Positions 17,095 to 25,080 of a stretch of DNA of 35,468 bases are shown here, piece by piece. This DNA is from Pseudomonas sp. AKS31 (GTDB lineage Bacteria; Pseudomonadota; Gammaproteobacteria; Pseudomonadales; Pseudomonadaceae): assembly GCF_023634765.1 (NCBI RefSeq), contig NZ_JAMLFX010000011.1, forward strand, positions 108,127-143,594. The letters are read 5' to 3'. Both the position numbers and the translations under genes were made by a program. Positions within the stretch are counted from its first letter, which is position 1; the number at the start of each line of letters is the position of its first letter. The notes below the pieces were generated by a model, which searched no databases, was not told the origin of the DNA, and saw nothing but the letters and a program-made list of their open reading frames with translations.

Positions 17095-17202
17095 GCGCGG
17101 CTTTTTCCGGCCCACCACAATTTTCCAGGCGCTTGCGACGGTCTGTGCTTTGCTGTTGAGGTCGATACATTCACGGCGCCACGCGCGCCACGGGGAGCAG
17201 AC

Positions 17203-18498
17203 ATGCTGGAAAGGCTGTTTCAACTCAAGGCACACAACACCAACGTGCGCACCGAGATTCTCGCGGGCATCACGACCTTCCTGGCCATGGCCTACATTCT
17301 GTTCGTCAACCCGAGCATTCTCGGCGAGACCGGCATGGACAAAGGTGCGGTGTTCGTCGCCACCTGTCTGGCCGCCGCGATCGGTTCGACGATCATGGGC
17401 CTGATCGCCAACTACCCGATTGCCCTCGCTCCGGGCATGGGTCTGAACGCCTTCTTCACTTACACCGTGGTCCTGCACATGGGCCACACCTGGCAAGTGG
17501 CGCTGGGCGCGGTGTTCATCTCGGCGGTGTGCTTCTTCCTGCTGTCGATCTTCCGCATCCGTGAATGGATCATCAACAGCATTCCGCTGCCACTGCGTTC
17601 GGCGATTGCTGCCGGTATTGGTTTGTTCTTGGCGCTGATCGCCCTGCACAACGCCGGTATCGTGGTCAGCAATCCTGCGACCATGGTTGGCCTCGGTGAC
17701 CTGAAACAGCCAGCACCGATTCTTGCCACCCTCGGTTTTGCCTTGATCGTTGCCCTCGAAGCGCTGAAAGTGCGCGGCGCGGTGCTGATCGGCATTCTGG
17801 CGGTGACCATCATCTCCATCGCCATGGGCTTCACCCCGTTCGGCGGCGTGACCTCGATGCCTCCATCACTGGCCCCGACTTTCATGCAACTGGACATCAA
17901 AGGCGCGCTGGACATCGGTCTGGTCAGCGTGATCTTCGCTTTCCTGTTCGTTGACCTGTTCGACAACTCCGGCACCCTGATCGGCGTCGCCAAGCGCGCC
18001 GGCCTGATGGGCAAGGACGGCCACATGCCGAAAATGGGTCGTGCGCTGATCGCCGACAGCACCGCGGCCATGGCCGGTTCGTTGCTCGGCACGTCGACTA
18101 CCACCAGTTACATCGAATCCGCCGCTGGCGTGAGTGCGGGCGGCCGTACCGGTCTGACGGCCATCGTTGTGGCGATCCTGTTCCTGCTGGCGCTGTTCTT
18201 CTCGCCACTGGCGTCCAGCGTTCCGGCCTTCGCCACGGCACCGGCACTGCTGTTCGTCGCCGTGTTGATGACGTCGGGCCTGGCGGAAATAGACTGGGAC
18301 GACATCACCGTCGCCGCACCGGTCGTGGTCACCGCGCTGGCCATGCCGTTCACTTACTCGATCGCCAACGGCATCGCGTTCGGCTTCATCGCCTGGACCG
18401 TGATCAAGTTGCTGTCCGGCCGCGCTCGTGAGCTGAACCCGGCGCTGGTGATTCTGTCGATTCTGTTCGTGATCAAGTTGGGTTGGTTCAACGCATGA
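17203..18498 (+). CDS. NCS2 purine permease, AzgA-like
   Basis: A 431-residue proton-coupled nucleobase permease of the AzgA-like branch of the NCS2 family, importing adenine or guanine/hypoxanthine. Diagnostic blocks include the N-terminal NVRTEILAGITTFLAMAYILFVNPSIL, then NYPIALAPGMGLNAFFTY (substrate region) and FLFVDLFDNSGTLIGVAKRAGL. GTSTTTSYIESAAGVSAGGRTGLTA is the second substrate-site motif. The ATG at 17203 has GGGGAG six bases before it; the long in-frame extension upstream runs antisense to DUF4879 and is not coding. The stop TGA overlaps the trmA ATG, so the two are co-transcribed, a link without an obvious biochemical reason. Confidence 0.93.
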   Translation: MLERLFQLKAHNTNVRTEILAGITTFLAMAYILFVNPSILGETGMDKGAVFVATCLAAAIGSTIMGLIANYPIALAPGMGLNAFFTYTVVLHMGHTWQVALGAVFISAVCFFLLSIFRIREWIINSIPLPLRSAIAAGIGLFLALIALHNAGIVVSNPATMVGLGDLKQPAPILATLGFALIVALEALKVRGAVLIGILAVTIISIAMGFTPFGGVTSMPPSLAPTFMQLDIKGALDIGLVSVIFAFLFVDLFDNSGTLIGVAKRAGLMGKDGHMPKMGRALIADSTAAMAGSLLGTSTTTSYIESAAGVSAGGRTGLTAIVVAILFLLALFFSPLASSVPAFATAPALLFVAVLMTSGLAEIDWDDITVAAPVVVTALAMPFTYSIANGIAFGFIAWTVIKLLSGRARELNPALVILSILFVIKLGWFNA

Positions 18499-19574
18499 CT
18501 TTCGATTCCCAGGCTTACGCCGAGCAACTTGAAGCCAAGGTCACGCGCTTGCGTGATCTGCTGGCGCCGTTCGATGCCCCCGAGCCGACCGTGTTCGACT
18601 CGCCGTTGCAGAACTTCCGTCTGCGCGCCGAATTCCGCCTGTGGCGCGAGGGCGGTGAGCGGCATTACGCGATGTTCTCCCAGGACGACAAACGCACGCC
18701 GATCCTCATCGAAGAGTTCCCGATCGCCAGCCTGCGCATCAATCAATTGATGCCGCAGCTGAAGGCGGCATGGCAGGCCAGTTCGGCGCTGAGCCACAAG
18801 CTGTTTCAGGTGGAGTTCCTGACCACGCTGTCCGGCGATGCGATGATTACCTTGTGCTATCACCGCCCGCTGGACGCGCACTGGCACGCGGCAGCCACGA
18901 AGCTATCGGCGGATCTCGGTGTCAGCATCATTGGTCGCTCGAAGGGCAAACGCGAAGTGCTGGGCCTCGATTACGTGGTCGAGAAACTTGAGGTCGGCGG
19001 CCGCACCTTCAGCTATCGCCAACCGGAAGGCGCGTTCACCCAGCCTAACGGCACGGTGAACCAGAAGATGCTCAACTGGGCGTACGAAGCACTGGGCGAT
19101 CGCAGCGATGATTTGCTGGAGCTGTATTGCGGCAACGGCAACTTCACCCTGCCGCTCGCGACACGCGTGCGCAAAGTGCTGGCCACCGAAATCAGCAAGA
19201 CCTCGGTCAACGCCGCCCTGAGCAACCTCAGCGAAAACGCTGTGGATAACGTCACGCTGGTGCGTTTGTCCGCCGAAGAACTGACCGAAGCGCTCAACGA
19301 CGTGCGCCCGTTCCGCCGCCTGCAAGGCATCGACCTGAAGAGCTACGAATTCGGCAGCGTCTTCGTCGACCCGCCACGCGCCGGCATGGACCCGGACACC
19401 TGCGAGCTGACCCGCCGCTTCGATAACATCCTGTACATCTCCTGCAACCCGGAAACCCTGGCGGCGAACATCGCACAGTTGCACGACACCCACCGAATCA
19501 CCAAATGCGCGTTGTTCGACCAGTTCCCGTGGACGCATCACATGGAATCGGGTGTGCTGCTGACACGCCGTTGA
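18495..19574 (+). CDS. trmA: tRNA (uracil-5-)-methyltransferase TrmA
   Basis: A 359-residue enzyme that makes ribothymidine at U54 of tRNA from SAM. Visible elements are the SAM-binding ELYCGNGNFTLPLA, FVDPPRAGMD, the catalytic nucleophile Cys317 in ISCNPETL, and the general base Glu351 in HHMESGVLLTRR (E. coli C324 and E358). It starts with the ATGA overlap at the permease stop and ends before a strong hairpin. There is no cysteine-rich iron-sulfur motif, consistent with TrmA rather than RlmD. Confidence 0.96.
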   Translation: MTFDSQAYAEQLEAKVTRLRDLLAPFDAPEPTVFDSPLQNFRLRAEFRLWREGGERHYAMFSQDDKRTPILIEEFPIASLRINQLMPQLKAAWQASSALSHKLFQVEFLTTLSGDAMITLCYHRPLDAHWHAAATKLSADLGVSIIGRSKGKREVLGLDYVVEKLEVGGRTFSYRQPEGAFTQPNGTVNQKMLNWAYEALGDRSDDLLELYCGNGNFTLPLATRVRKVLATEISKTSVNAALSNLSENAVDNVTLVRLSAEELTEALNDVRPFRRLQGIDLKSYEFGSVFVDPPRAGMDPDTCELTRRFDNILYISCNPETLAANIAQLHDTHRITKCALFDQFPWTHHMESGVLLTRR

Positions 19575-19592
19575 TTGCCGATGCCGGATACG

Positions 19593-19621
19593 AAAAAGCC
19601 GTCGTGATTGACGGCTTTTTT
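19593..19621. terminator. bidirectional terminator after trmA
   Basis: The stem AAAAAGCCGTC / GTGATT / GACGGCTTTTT has a T-run on both strands. It ends trmA and, from the other side, the DUF4160-DUF2442 operon. Confidence 0.9.
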
Positions 19622-19629
19622 GTGGGCGC

Positions 19630-20076
19630 TTACAGCGCGGGATCGGCCTTGCGTGGGCGACCGCCCTTTTTGCCGTTGGCCCGTGCCGCGGCGGACTTTG
19701 CAGCACTGCTCTGACGACCGTTACGCGATGCAACCACCGACGCGGCCATCCTCATGAGTGACGGGCTTGCTGAAATCATCCCGGCAATGGAAACGTCGAG
19801 GTCTTTGCCCTCGTGGCACAGCGCAGTGCCTGCGAAACCGACGGTCAGCTCCTCGTAATCGCCCGCATCAAACCCGTCGAACTCTGGATACTGGTTCACC
19901 GGTAGCAACACACCACTGCCGTCCTCAAAACGGATGACCAGAGAAGATTTTTCGACGCGCACAGAAACCGCCTGCAAACTGCTGGCCTGTCGTGCTTCAC
20001 CACGCTCTATCGCTGCATCGAGCATTTCTTCCGTCAGTGGGCGATGTACGGACGGCTTTACCTTGATGACTTTCAT
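19630..20076 (-). CDS. DUF2442 protein with basic C-terminal tail
   Basis: A 148-residue protein. The centre (about residues 33-105: SLQAVSVRVEKSSLVIRFEDGSGVLLPV... to the KDLDVSIAGMI block) fits DUF2442, a small family of unknown function. The tail (about 118-145) is rich in Lys/Arg/Ala/Ser and ends in KKGGRPRK, which resembles an AT-hook and suggests DNA binding. Its ATG overlaps the stop of the upstream DUF4160 gene by four bases, so translation is coupled. DUF4160-DUF2442 pairs recur in bacteria and have been discussed as toxin-antitoxin-like; nothing here proves that. If so, this member with the basic tail would be the natural antitoxin or repressor. Confidence 0.75.
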   Translation of the reverse strand: MKVIKVKPSVHRPLTEEMLDAAIERGEARQASSLQAVSVRVEKSSLVIRFEDGSGVLLPVNQYPEFDGFDAGDYEELTVGFAGTALCHEGKDLDVSIAGMISASPSLMRMAASVVASRNGRQSSAAKSAAARANGKKGGRPRKADPAL

Positions 20077-20501
20077 AAGTGGATTTCAACTCCTTCCAGT
20101 TTGCCGACCAATGTCAGAAGCACCTTGCTCTCTTCTGGCTCATAGCGCGCCGCAGCGATCCTGTAGGTCGTATCGGTAACCGCTTTCATCACGGGAACCT
20201 CGTTTGATTCGCAGTCCCACACCTGATTGTCGAGACAGACGGTTTGCAAGCCTGACCACCAGATCCCACGTGCGCGACGCAGATGAACAGGATGTCCGAG
20301 TGATCGACACAAGCCCTCCAGCACGGCCATCGGCGGTCGACGAGACAGCGGCACGACATCCCACAGATCAATGTCGTTGTGCCAGAAGCTGAACTGGAAT
20401 CGCGCATTCCAGACGCCCGCATTCACATGAACGTGAGGTGGGCAGTGCTCATCCCGCAACATTACGCGTATCGACAATCCCTTGTAGCTGCATACCTTCA
20501 T
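20073..20501 (-). CDS. DUF4160-like protein
   Basis: A 142-residue protein whose N-terminus carries the DUF4160 hallmark: an aromatic/basic strand, then DEHCPPHVHVNAG (residues 17-29), a histidine cluster that could bind metal or nucleic acid. The protein is longer than typical DUF4160 members (often about 80-100 residues); the C-terminal part (ARGIWWSGLQTVCLDNQVWDCES...) is unassigned. It is the first gene of the DUF4160-DUF2442 pair. GGATGGG lies five bases before the ATG, and a perfect inverted repeat covers that same stretch. Function unknown. Confidence 0.7.
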   Translation of the reverse strand: MKVCSYKGLSIRVMLRDEHCPPHVHVNAGVWNARFQFSFWHNDIDLWDVVPLSRRPPMAVLEGLCRSLGHPVHLRRARGIWWSGLQTVCLDNQVWDCESNEVPVMKAVTDTTYRIAAARYEPEESKVLLTLVGKLEGVEIHL

Positions 20502-20519
20502 CCTAACCCATCCGTTAGG
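20502..20519. promoter_or_regulatory. inverted repeat over the DUF4160 ribosome site
   Basis: CCTAAC-CCATCC-GTTAGG, perfect six-base arms, ends directly at the DUF4160 start codon. It may be an operator for self-repression or an RNA hairpin that hides the ribosome site. Confidence 0.5.
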
Positions 20520-20531
20520 TTAATAAATTTC

Positions 20532-20547
20532 AGGATTCGATAATCCT
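20532..20547. promoter_or_regulatory. second inverted repeat upstream of DUF4160
   Basis: AGGATT-CGAT-AATCCT, perfect six-base arms, 31 bases before the DUF4160 start. It lies where a promoter would be expected, so it is a candidate operator. Confidence 0.4.
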
Positions 20548-20701
20548 TTCAAATCCGACGACCGGAGCTGCACAGCACGCGCTACTCCTCTCCACTCTCA
20601 GGCTAGCGCCGGCATGGGTCAGGAGTCGGTGAATCTCCAAGAGAAAACGTAAGCAAAGCTGTCGTTACGACTCGAACAACATTCAGTATGAAATGGCTTG
20701 C

Positions 20702-20716
20702 GTTCGATTACCGAAC
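20702..20716. promoter_or_regulatory. PcaR/PobR-type operator upstream of aroQ
   Basis: GTTCGATTACCGAAC matches the reverse complement of the PcaR box (GTTCGATAATCGCAC) at 13 of 15 positions and is itself a palindrome with five-base arms. It lies 116 bases before the aroQ start. Confidence 0.65.
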
Positions 20717-20744
20717 ACAAAAAACCTGGCCTCAAGCACTTCAA

Positions 20745-20773
20745 TTGACCGATGTAACCATCTGGTACATTTT
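20745..20773 (+). promoter_or_regulatory. aroQ promoter with embedded palindrome
   Basis: TTGACC at 20745 can serve as -35. With 17 bases of spacing the -10 is CATTTT, or with 15 bases TACATT, so the -10 is weak. The palindrome TGTAACCATCTGGTACA (20753-20769) fills the spacer, which suggests a repressor site or an activator-dependent promoter. Confidence 0.45.
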
Positions 20774-20831
20774 ATCTCCACAGGCTGAAACACTCGGCCA
20801 AAGCCAAAAACAATAAGTGGAGTTACCCCTC

Positions 20832-21272
20832 ATGCCCCCTATCGTTCTGGTGCTCAACGGCCCGAACCTGAACCTGCTCGGCACTCGCGAGCCGGCGACT
20901 TACGGTCACGAAACCCTGGCGGATATCTCGGCGCTGTGCGGGCGCGCTGCCGAAGAGTTCGGCCTGGCCGTGGAATTTCGCCAGACCAATCACGAGGGCG
21001 AACTGCTCGACTGGATTCACGCGGCCCGGGGTCGTTGCGCCGGAATCGTGATCAATCCGGCCGCGTGGACCCACACATCGGTGGCGATTCGCGACGCGCT
21101 GGTGGCCAGTGAGTTGCCGGTGATCGAAGTGCACCTGTCCAACGTCCACGCCCGCGAGCCGTTCCGCCATCACTCGTTCGTCTCGGCCATAGCCACGGCA
21201 GTGATGTGCGGCTTTGGCAGCCATGGCTATCGCTTGGCACTGGAACATTTCAGCCAGCGGCTAAAGGGGTAA
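20832..21272 (+). CDS. aroQ: Type II 3-dehydroquinate dehydratase
   Basis: A 146-residue type II dehydroquinase that interconverts 3-dehydroquinate and 3-dehydroshikimate, forming dodecamers in the cytosol. Catalytic residues are all present at classic positions: Tyr24 (flexible loop REPATYG), Asn75, His81, His101 (EVHLSN) and Arg112. The ATG at 20832 has GGAG nine bases upstream; an earlier GTG is part of that ribosome site. It is followed five bases later by the shikimate/quinate dehydrogenase. The neighbours (dehydrogenase, QuiC, MFS) and a PcaR-type box make this a catabolic copy acting in quinate breakdown rather than aromatic biosynthesis. Confidence 0.95.
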   Translation: MPPIVLVLNGPNLNLLGTREPATYGHETLADISALCGRAAEEFGLAVEFRQTNHEGELLDWIHAARGRCAGIVINPAAWTHTSVAIRDALVASELPVIEVHLSNVHAREPFRHHSFVSAIATAVMCGFGSHGYRLALEHFSQRLKG

Positions 21273-21277
21273 CGCGC

Positions 21278-22132
21278 ATGTCTCGCTCTAACGTAATACT
21301 CGCCGGACTGATCGGCGCTGGCATTCAGGCCTCGCGCACGCCGGCACTGCATGAGCACGAAGGTGATGCGCAAGGCATGCGCTATCTGTATCGATTGATC
21401 GATCTCGATCAGCTGAAAATTGACAGCACCGCCCTGCCCGATCTGCTGCTGGCGGCCGAGCGGATGAATTACACCGGGCTGAACATCACGTTTCCGTGCA
21501 AGCAGGCCATCATCCCGCTGCTCGATGAATTGTCGCCAGAAGCCAAGGGTATCGGCGCGGTCAACACGGTGGTCTTGAAGGACGGTAAACGTGTCGGCCA
21601 CAACACCGACTGCCTTGGTTTCGCCGAGGGTTTTCGCCGGGGGCTGAAGGACGCTGCCCGTGAACGCGTAGTCCAGATGGGCGCTGGTGGCGCAGGCGCA
21701 GCAGTGGCCCACGCGTTGTTGAGCGAAGGCGTACAGCAACTGAGCATTTTCGATGTCGATCGTGAGCGCGCCGAGAGCCTGGCGAACAATCTCAATCAGC
21801 ATTTTGGCTCGGGTCGCGCGGCGGCCGGGCGGGATCTGCCGGGCACGCTGAATCAGGCCGACGGCCTGGTCAACACTACGCCGATGGGCATGGCCAAACT
21901 GCCGGGCATGCCGGTGCCGGTCGAGCTGTTGCGCAAGGAATTGTGGGTGGCGGAGATTGTGTACTTCCCGCTGGAAACCGAATTGCTGCGCAATGCGAGA
22001 GCGCTGGGTTGCCGGACGCTGGATGGCGGCAATATGGCGGTGTTTCAGGCGGTGAAGGCGTTTGAATTGTTCAGCGGCGTGGCGCCGGATGCGCAGCGGA
22101 TGCTCGCGCATTTTCAAAGCATGAATGGCTAA
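21278..22132 (+). CDS. aroE: Shikimate/quinate dehydrogenase (AroE family, NAD-type)
   Basis: A 284-residue AroE-family dehydrogenase. It has catalytic Lys75 (NITFPCKQ), Asp111 (GHNTDCLGF) and the nucleotide fold GAGGAG at 135-140. After strand beta-2 the sequence is FDVDRER, with Asp160 where biosynthetic AroE has the NRT motif for NADP. This resembles NAD-dependent quinate/shikimate dehydrogenases such as that of Corynebacterium. The likely reaction is oxidation of quinate to 3-dehydroquinate and/or shikimate to 3-dehydroshikimate. The ribosome site AAAGGGG lies in the end of aroQ, five bases from this start, so the two genes form an operon. A REPIN follows. Confidence 0.9.
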   Translation: MSRSNVILAGLIGAGIQASRTPALHEHEGDAQGMRYLYRLIDLDQLKIDSTALPDLLLAAERMNYTGLNITFPCKQAIIPLLDELSPEAKGIGAVNTVVLKDGKRVGHNTDCLGFAEGFRRGLKDAARERVVQMGAGGAGAAVAHALLSEGVQQLSIFDVDRERAESLANNLNQHFGSGRAAAGRDLPGTLNQADGLVNTTPMGMAKLPGMPVPVELLRKELWVAEIVYFPLETELLRNARALGCRTLDGGNMAVFQAVKAFELFSGVAPDAQRMLAHFQSMNG

Positions 22133-22137
22133 AAACC

Positions 22138-22227
22138 TGTGGGAGCGAGCCTGCTCGCGAAGGCGTACCTTCAGTCAACATATTTACTGACTGACACACC
22201 GCTTTCGCGAGCAGGCTCGCTCCCACA
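22138..22227. repeat. REPIN, class A copy 3
   Basis: Complete inverted REP pair of the same class as at 1041, in the convergent gap between the dehydrogenase and the TetR gene. It begins five bases after one stop and ends nine bases before the other. Confidence 0.9.
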
Positions 22228-22236
22228 TGGACGGTG

Positions 22237-22914
22237 TCAGGCCTGCAGATAACGCAACACCGACTCGCAAATCATCTCGCGATGCCGCTGCTTGATGCTT
22301 TCATCCGGCAGATCGATCTGAAAGATCTCGCCAAACGTGTGCCGGTTCGACACGCGGTAGAAACAGAACGAACTGATCAACAAATGCACATCCAGCGCAT
22401 CCAGCCCCGCACGGAAAACACCCTCAGCAGCACCACGACGCAGAATCTCGCCGAGTGAATCGAGGATGGTGTTGTTCATCGCCTTGATCGCGTCGGAACG
22501 CTTAACGAATTCGGCGTTGTGGATGTTTTCGATGCTGACGATGCGCACGAAATCGACGTTGCGGTCGTGGTGATCGAAGGTGAACTCGACCAATCGCCGA
22601 ATCGCCTCCACCGGCGGCAACTCCGCCAGGTGCAAACGGTTTTCGGTGCTGCGGATATCGCCGTAAAGCTTCTCCAGGACCTCGACGTACAACTGCTCCT
22701 TACTGCCGAAGTAGTAATAGATCATGCGTTTGGAGGTATGGATACGCTCGGCAATTGCGTCGACGCGGGCACCCGACAAACCTTGCTGGACGAACTCGAC
22801 GATCGCCTCCTGCAAAATGTTCTCGCGGGTCTTTTCCGGGTTGTTCTTGCGACTCTTGCGCGGCTCTACAGCGGATACGACAGGAGCTGCGGAAAGTTCT
22901 GGATTTATTGTCAT
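22237..22914 (-). CDS. TetR-family regulator of the quinate module
   Basis: A 225-residue TetR-type repressor. A disordered basic leader (about residues 1-28) precedes the helix-turn-helix TRENILQEAIVEFVQQGLSGARVDAIAERIHTSKRMIYYYFGSKEQLYVEVLEKLY (about 29-83); the rest is a helical ligand-binding domain. It sits just downstream of quiC on the same strand, 102 bases from its stop, and between quiC and the aroQ operon, so local control of this module is the natural guess. Shikimate, quinate or a dehydro-derivative could be its ligand. The motif TGTACYANNNGGTTA shared by both module promoters is its best candidate operator (inference). Confidence 0.88.
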   Translation of the reverse strand: MTINPELSAAPVVSAVEPRKSRKNNPEKTRENILQEAIVEFVQQGLSGARVDAIAERIHTSKRMIYYYFGSKEQLYVEVLEKLYGDIRSTENRLHLAELPPVEAIRRLVEFTFDHHDRNVDFVRIVSIENIHNAEFVKRSDAIKAMNNTILDSLGEILRRGAAEGVFRAGLDALDVHLLISSFCFYRVSNRHTFGEIFQIDLPDESIKQRHREMICESVLRYLQA

Positions 22915-23016
22915 TGCGGGCTCACGGCCATCACTGCACAGGTTGGCGATTATGGGCTGCGCTGCACAGTGAAGGAAGTCACGCGGCCCGTGTTTGATCC
23001 CGCGTTTACGAATTTC

Positions 23017-24918
23017 CTACAACTTCGCCTGGCGCACGGCGCCGCTGCGTGATTTGGCCATCGCCGCCAGACGCACCGCAACGTTCGCCGCGCCGTATCC
23101 GGCATAGCCGTTCTTGCGCTGGATGATCTCGAAGAAGAAGCGCCCTTCGAACGGTTCGGTGTAGACGTGAAACAGCTCACCGCCTTGGGCATCACGGTCG
23201 TAGAGCACGTTGTAATACGCCAGCTCACTGAGAAACTCGTCGTCGAAATCGAAGCGCGCAGCGAGGTCGTCGTAATAGTTGAGCGGGATATCCAGCAGCG
23301 GCACACCCGCCTCTTTGGCGCGACTGACTTCGGCGAAGATGTCGTCACAATCAAAGGCGATGTGGTGCACACCGGAACCGCGATAACTCGACAGCGCGTG
23401 GGAAATGGCGGTGTTACGGTTCTCGGAAATGTTCAGTGGCAAACGGATCGAGCTGTCGCGACTACGCAAGGCACGGCTCTTCACCAGACCATACGGGTCA
23501 GGCAATACCACTTCGTCATCCGCCTCGAAATCCAGCAGGCTCTTGTAGAACAGCACCCAACTGTCGAGGCTGTCGGCCGGCAACGCCATGGCCATGTGAT
23601 CGATGCGTTTCAAACCGCCACGGGCCGCAGCGTCCGGCAACAGATTGAAGTCGGTGCCATAGACATCAGCCTCCTCATCCACCAGATAAATCAGGCTGCC
23701 ATCCGGCGCACGCACCGCTGCCAGTTCCAGTTCGTTAGGGCCGACCAGACCACGGTAGGGCTGACCTTTGTAAGCGACAGCGCGGGCTAACGCACTGGCG
23801 CTGTCCTTGACCCGCACAGCCGTCGCGCACAGCGACGGGCCGTGAGCCTCGAAGAAGCTGTGAGCGAATGAATACGGTTCGGAGTTGAGGATCAGGTTGA
23901 TATCGCCCTGGCGCAACAGGCTCACGCTCTTGGAGCGATGTTGCCCGGCCTTGACGAAACCGAGGCGTTCGAGCCAATGACTGAGTTTGGCGCCGAGTGC
24001 TTCGTCGACGGCAAACTCGAGAAACTCGATGCCGTTGTACTCGCTGGCCTTCGGTGTTTCGAACAGGATTTCGCGGTTGGCCACAGGCGTCACTTCCTGC
24101 TCCAGGCGCTGACGGGTCTTTTCTTCCAGATACAGCAGCGAGCGCAAACCGTCCGCAGCATTGGCCCGTGGCGGCGCGGCGCGGAAACCGTCGTTGAAGA
24201 TTTCCAGCGACAGCGGCCCGGTGTAGCCACTCTGGATGATCGGCGCGAGGAAACCCGGCAGATCGAATTCGCCCTGCCCCGGGAAGCAACGGAAATGCCG
24301 GCTCCACTCCAGCACATCCATGGCCAGGATCGGCGCGTCGGCCATTTGCACAAAGAAGATCTTGTCGCCGGGAATGTCGGCAATGGCGCGCGGATCACCC
24401 TTCAACGACAAGGTGTGAAAGCTGTCGAGCAACACGCCGAGGCTCGGGTGATCGGCCTGACGCACGATGTCCCAGACCTGTTGATACGTGTTCACATGCC
24501 GGCCCCAAGCCAGCGCCTCGTAACCGATGCGCAAACCGCGCGCGCCGGCATGTTCGGCCAGCAGGCGCAGGTCATCGACGAGGATTTGCTGATCACCGAC
24601 GCTGTCGGCCGAGGCGTTACTGCAGACGAGTACCAGGTCGGTGCCCAGTTCCTGCATCAGGTCGAATTTGCGCTCGGCCCGCTCGAGATTGCGCGCCAGC
24701 CGATCGCGGCGGCAGCCTTCGAAATCGCGGAACGGCTGAAACAGGGTGATGGCGATGCCGAGATCGGCGCACATCTGTTTAATTTCCCGCGGACTGCCGT
24801 CGTAGTACAAGAGGTCGTTTTCGAAAATCTCCACCCCGTCGAACCCGGCGGCGGCGATGGCTTCGAGTTTTTCCGGCAGGGTGCCGCTCAAGGAAACGGT
24901 GGCAATGGAACGCTGCAT
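23017..24918 (-). CDS. quiC: 3-dehydroshikimate dehydratase QuiC (fused to HPPD-like domain)
   Basis: A 633-residue two-domain enzyme that converts 3-dehydroshikimate to protocatechuate. The N-terminal xylose-isomerase-like TIM barrel (about 1-280) has the metal and active-site set E134, D165, Q191 and E239, at the same numbers I recall for P. putida QuiC1. The C-terminal half (about 290-610) is a VOC/4-hydroxyphenylpyruvate-dioxygenase-like pair of domains, with a possible metal triad H441, H519 and E597. The chemistry of that half is not established. GGGAG lies seven bases before the ATG. A REP-type palindrome lies in its 5' leader (24950-25017), and the divergent promoter region carries a PcaR-type box. 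Confidence 0.93.
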   Translation of the reverse strand: MQRSIATVSLSGTLPEKLEAIAAAGFDGVEIFENDLLYYDGSPREIKQMCADLGIAITLFQPFRDFEGCRRDRLARNLERAERKFDLMQELGTDLVLVCSNASADSVGDQQILVDDLRLLAEHAGARGLRIGYEALAWGRHVNTYQQVWDIVRQADHPSLGVLLDSFHTLSLKGDPRAIADIPGDKIFFVQMADAPILAMDVLEWSRHFRCFPGQGEFDLPGFLAPIIQSGYTGPLSLEIFNDGFRAAPPRANAADGLRSLLYLEEKTRQRLEQEVTPVANREILFETPKASEYNGIEFLEFAVDEALGAKLSHWLERLGFVKAGQHRSKSVSLLRQGDINLILNSEPYSFAHSFFEAHGPSLCATAVRVKDSASALARAVAYKGQPYRGLVGPNELELAAVRAPDGSLIYLVDEEADVYGTDFNLLPDAAARGGLKRIDHMAMALPADSLDSWVLFYKSLLDFEADDEVVLPDPYGLVKSRALRSRDSSIRLPLNISENRNTAISHALSSYRGSGVHHIAFDCDDIFAEVSRAKEAGVPLLDIPLNYYDDLAARFDFDDEFLSELAYYNVLYDRDAQGGELFHVYTEPFEGRFFFEIIQRKNGYAGYGAANVAVRLAAMAKSRSGAVRQAKL

Positions 24919-24949
24919 GTTTCAACTCCCGGACTGCGCCGCTTTAATA

Positions 24950-25017
24950 TAGGAGCTGCCGAAGACTGCGATCGTTTGATCCTGAAAAGCAAAGATCGCA
25001 GCCTTCGGCAGCTCCTA
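24950..25017. repeat. REP-like palindrome, class B copy 1
   Basis: An inverted pair starting TAGGAGCTGCCGAAG and ending in its near-complement, with GCGATC/GATCGC inner arms. A second copy of the class is at 26616. On the quiC transcript this would fold into a long hairpin ending about 31 bases before the start codon. Confidence 0.8.
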
Positions 25018-25080
25018 CACAGGATGATTTTTATAGTGGGGGAAATTATTGGCTGCATCGATCGTGGCAGCAATTTAAAG

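Larger units (their letters stand above)
20502..20831. other. intergenic control region between DUF4160 and aroQ
   Basis: 330 bases between divergent genes. The left part holds two perfect inverted repeats (20502-20519 and 20532-20547). The right part holds a PcaR-type box (20702-20716), a -35-like TTGACC (20745-20750) and a second palindrome (20753-20769). I find no gene in it. Confidence 0.6.

Noticed and set aside
16504..17202. Long N-terminal extension of the purine permease
   Set aside because: It runs antisense to the DUF4879 gene, and the ribosome site and family N-terminus place the start at 17203.
22934..22969. CTGCACAG direct repeat between quiC and tetR
   Set aside because: Two eight-base copies 28 bases apart are too short, and there is no supporting copy at the other module promoters.
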